Source: Bacteroidia bacterium | Lineage (GTDB): Bacteria; Bacteroidota; Bacteroidia; AKYH767-A; OLB10 | Assembly (NCBI GenBank): GCA_025450095.1 | Contig: JANWID010000026.1 | Location: 1 to 8,107, forward strand | Length of the DNA: 8,107 nucleotides | Direction of reading: 5' to 3' | Part shown: piece by piece, positions 5,915-8,107 of the stretch | Layout of the letters: each line of letters opens with the position of its first letter | Position numbering within the stretch: position 1 is the stretch's first letter | Position numbers and translations under genes: made by a program | The notes under the pieces: generated by a model | Database searches by the model: none | The model's input: only the letters and a program-made list of their open reading frames with translations | What the model was told of the DNA's origin: nothing

Positions 5915-7855
5915 ATGAAACACTCAAATCAGTTTCAGCGCATAACCGGCGCAGGATTACTGATCACAATCGGAATTATTTTTGGCGACATCGGCACGTC
6001 TCCATTATACGTACTGCGTGCGATTGTTGGATCTAACACAATTTCAAAAGAACTTGTCCTGGGTGCCATTTCCTGTATTTTCTGGACGCTGACTTTACAA
6101 ACAACATTTAAATATGTAATCATTACCCTTCGTGCTGATAACAAAGGTGAGGGAGGTATTTTTTCTTTATACGCCTTAATACGAAGATACCGTTCACGCT
6201 TCCTGACTATTGCTGCTATGATCGGTGGCAGCGCTTTACTGGCGGATGGCATGATCACTCCACCTATCAGTATCAGCTCGGCCATTGAAGGGCTGCATCA
6301 CCAGAATGAGAATATCCCAGTGATGCCAATTGTGATCGGCATCATAGCTTTACTGTTTTTTATTCAGCAATTCGGAACCGGGTTTGTTGGAAAATCATTC
6401 GGACCTGTAATGGTAATATGGTTTTCGATGATTGGAATTCTTGGTGCCATGGCATTAGCTCTTGCACCTGAAATTCTGAAAGCTATCAGTCCTGTTTATG
6501 CAATCGAACTGCTCACACAATACAAGGGCGGTTTCTGGTTACTGGGTGGTGTGTTCCTTTGTACAACAGGTGCCGAAGCTTTATACAGCGACCTGGGTCA
6601 CTGTGGTAAGAAAAATATCAGGGTGAGCTGGATTTTTGTGAAGCTGTGCCTGTTGCTTAATTATTTCGGCCAGGGTGCATGGCTCATCGCACGTGAAGGC
6701 ACTTTTTTGAACGAACGAAATCCTTTTTATGAAATCATGCCGGAAAAATTTCTACTCACAGGAATTATCATTTCTACTTTCGCAGCCATTGTTGCAAGCC
6801 AGGCACTGATCAGTGGTTCCTTTACTTTAATTAACGAAGCCATGCGGTTGAATTTTCTGACACGGCTTCGGATCATTTATCCAACTGATATTCGTGGCCA
6901 GATTTATATACCTTCCATCAACTGGTTGCTGATGATTGGATGTATCGGTGTGGTATTGTATTTCCGTGAATCTGCAAATATGGAAGCAGCATACGGGATG
7001 GCAATTATACTTACCATGATGGTGACCAGCATGCTGCTTGTCTGGTACCTGAAGATGAAACATTATCCTGTCTGGTTCATTGCGCTGTTTATAGTTGTAT
7101 ACGGGATCATTGAATCCTCATTTATGATTTCAAACATCAGTAAAATTACACATGGTGGATGGATAACACTACTTGTAACCGCTTTCAATTTTACTTTGAT
7201 GTACGCGTGGAGCCAGGGAAGGAAAATCCGGAACCGGTACGTGGAGTTTACGAGTTTACCGGATTATCTTCCACATCTCAGTGAGCTGAGAAAGGATCAG
7301 TCGATACCACAAACTTCTACACACCTTGCTTACCTCACCAGCGCAAACAAAGAAAATGATATAGAGAATTCCATTATTTATTCTATTTTTCAAAAACGAC
7401 CTAAGCGCGCCGATGTATACTGGCTTTTGCATGTTGATGTAAGTGATGATCCTTACCGGATGGAATACAAAGTGCATCATTTTATTCCCGGTGAAATTAT
7501 CAAGGTGGATTTCCGGATCGGTTTCCGCATCGAACCCCGGGTAAATCTTTTTTTCCGCCAGGTTGTTTCTGAAATGAAATCACACGGTGAAGTGGATGTT
7601 ACCAGTCGTTACGTTTCACTGAACCGGCAAAACCTGATCGGTGATTTCAGGTTTGTGGTGATCGAGAAATTTCTTTCGTACGATAACGTGATTCCGGTTT
7701 ACGAAAAAGTCATATTAAGCATTTACAACATTCTCAAAAAATTAGGATTGAGTGATGAAAAGGCTTTTGGGCTCGATACCAGCAATGTTATGGTTGAAAA
7801 AGTTCCCATCGTAATTACACCACCTTCTCCGATCAAATTGAAACGTATTGTGTAA
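5915..7855 (+). CDS. kup: Kup-family low-affinity potassium transporter
   Basis: Kup/HAK/KT-type K+ uptake protein, thought to work as a K+/H+ symporter in the inner membrane. The 646-aa product is close to the usual 620-670. The first helix carries the diagnostic GDIGTSPLY (24-32, D25). Further signatures are LRADNKGEGG (72-81), ADGMITPPISISSAIEGL (110-127), GAEALYSDLGHCG (219-231, E221), NYFGQGAWLI (249-258), SQALISGSFTLINEA (295-309) and GQIYIPSINWLLMIG (328-342). About twelve membrane helices fill residues 10-435. The C-terminal cytosolic domain (about 465-646), with IENSIIYSIFQKRPKRADVY, matches the version I associate with Bacteroidota. The ATG lies 9 bp after the TPR gene stop, so co-transcription is likely, although the function has no evident link to TonB. 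Confidence 0.94.
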   Translation: MKHSNQFQRITGAGLLITIGIIFGDIGTSPLYVLRAIVGSNTISKELVLGAISCIFWTLTLQTTFKYVIITLRADNKGEGGIFSLYALIRRYRSRFLTIAAMIGGSALLADGMITPPISISSAIEGLHHQNENIPVMPIVIGIIALLFFIQQFGTGFVGKSFGPVMVIWFSMIGILGAMALALAPEILKAISPVYAIELLTQYKGGFWLLGGVFLCTTGAEALYSDLGHCGKKNIRVSWIFVKLCLLLNYFGQGAWLIAREGTFLNERNPFYEIMPEKFLLTGIIISTFAAIVASQALISGSFTLINEAMRLNFLTRLRIIYPTDIRGQIYIPSINWLLMIGCIGVVLYFRESANMEAAYGMAIILTMMVTSMLLVWYLKMKHYPVWFIALFIVVYGIIESSFMISNISKITHGGWITLLVTAFNFTLMYAWSQGRKIRNRYVEFTSLPDYLPHLSELRKDQSIPQTSTHLAYLTSANKENDIENSIIYSIFQKRPKRADVYWLLHVDVSDDPYRMEYKVHHFIPGEIIKVDFRIGFRIEPRVNLFFRQVVSEMKSHGEVDVTSRYVSLNRQNLIGDFRFVVIEKFLSYDNVIPVYEKVILSIYNILKKLGLSDEKAFGLDTSNVMVEKVPIVITPPSPIKLKRIV

Positions 7856-7865
7856 TGCGTTGATT

Positions 7866-7890
7866 TGCTGATTCGTATCTGCATTTTTTT
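7866..7890 (+). terminator. Probable rho-independent terminator after kup
   Basis: TGCTGAT (7866-7872) pairs with ATCTGCA (7877-7883) around a TCGT loop. This gives six Watson-Crick pairs and one internal T-T mismatch (7869/7880), followed directly by seven Ts (7884-7890). It starts 10 bases after the kup stop and precedes a fresh promoter-like element, both as expected for the end of a transcription unit. The stem is short, so termination may be partial. Confidence 0.55.
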
Positions 7891-7914
7891 AATCCATAAG
7901 TTTTTCTAATTTTA
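7884..7914 (+). promoter_or_regulatory. Probable promoter for the gene starting at 7937
   Basis: TAATTTTA at 7907-7914 matches the Bacteroidota -7 consensus TAnnTTTG at all but the last position. A T-rich -33 region at the right distance overlaps the terminator T tract. Transcription would start near 7920, leaving a short leader (ACACAAAAACCAAAAACC) before the ATG, a composition common for well-translated genes in this phylum. The lack of a proper TTG at -33 keeps this tentative. Confidence 0.4.
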
Positions 7915-7936
7915 GAGTACACAAAAACCAAAAACC

Positions 7937-8107
7937 ATGTCGGCAAAAAGTTTTAGCGAACAGCTCGGGGAGCTGATTCATAAAGCGGAAGCCGAACTCG
8001 ATGAGCTCCGGCTTAAAATTGCTCTTGGCAAAATGACAGGGGCTGATTTGTTTGAAGAAATTAAAATGGAGCTTCGGGATTCCTTCCGTGAAATTATTTC
8101 AGAATTA
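7937..8107 (+). CDS. Small charged helical protein, 3' end outside window
   Basis: ATG 7937 opens a frame that stays open for 57 codons to the window edge. The visible part begins MSAKSFSEQLGELIHKAEAE and continues with LRLKIALGKMTGADLFEEIK at 25-44. It is rich in Glu, Lys and Leu with heptad-like spacing, has no signal peptide or membrane helix, and is predicted to be alpha-helical, perhaps coiled-coil and cytoplasmic. The L-x-L-x-x-x-LGK followed by an F-E-E segment recalls short uncharacterised coiled-coil proteins common in Bacteroidota, but I cannot name a family. It appears to be separate from the upstream unit because a terminator and a promoter-like element lie before it. Confidence 0.7.
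   Translation, partial: MSAKSFSEQLGELIHKAEAELDELRLKIALGKMTGADLFEEIKMELRDSFREIISEL

Overview
The window reads as a stretch of a Bacteroidota chromosome. The evidence is the phylum-typical TonB-energising cluster: an ExbB with an extra N-terminal helix, two long ExbD paralogues, and a TonB with the N-terminal 'GRNKGYGAYILR' motif. Gene starts are preceded by A-rich leaders rather than Shine-Dalgarno sequences, and promoters resemble the TTG/TAnnTTTG class. A class or genus cannot be assigned by eye; a Chitinophagales/Sphingobacteriales-like origin is only a guess. No insertion sequences, phage genes, rRNA, tRNA or CRISPR arrays are visible. All genes lie on the + strand.

Layout. Positions 1-368 contain no conventional gene, but they are not featureless. 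They hold a full match to the Bacteroidota promoter consensus (15-43), a possible 30-codon leader ORF just after it (59-151), two long-range inverted repeats, two small hairpins (305-321 and 325-336) and a weak Fur-box-like AT sequence (271-285). Positions 369-3217 carry exbB, exbD1, exbD2 and tonB, separated by 11-15 bp. A 71-residue two-helix membrane protein follows, its ATG overlapping the tonB stop (ATGA). One base after it comes a divergent PstS-type substrate-binding lipoprotein (3431-4318), then an exported TPR protein (4331-5905), then after 9 bp a Kup-family potassium transporter (5915-7855). A hairpin with a seven-T tract (7866-7890) probably ends the unit. A new promoter-like element and the start of a small helical, charged protein (7937 to the window edge) follow.

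How the genes fit together. ExbB and the two ExbDs should form the proton-driven inner-membrane motor. TonB should transmit that energy to outer-membrane receptors, none of which is encoded here. The small membrane protein, the binding-protein-like lipoprotein and the TPR protein are tightly linked to the motor, and there is no ABC permease or ATPase beside the binding protein. This suggests that they are envelope accessories of the TonB system rather than parts of a phosphate importer. That role is inference. Kup may simply be co-transcribed by proximity. The items most worth following are the long structured leader of exbB and this unexplained trio.
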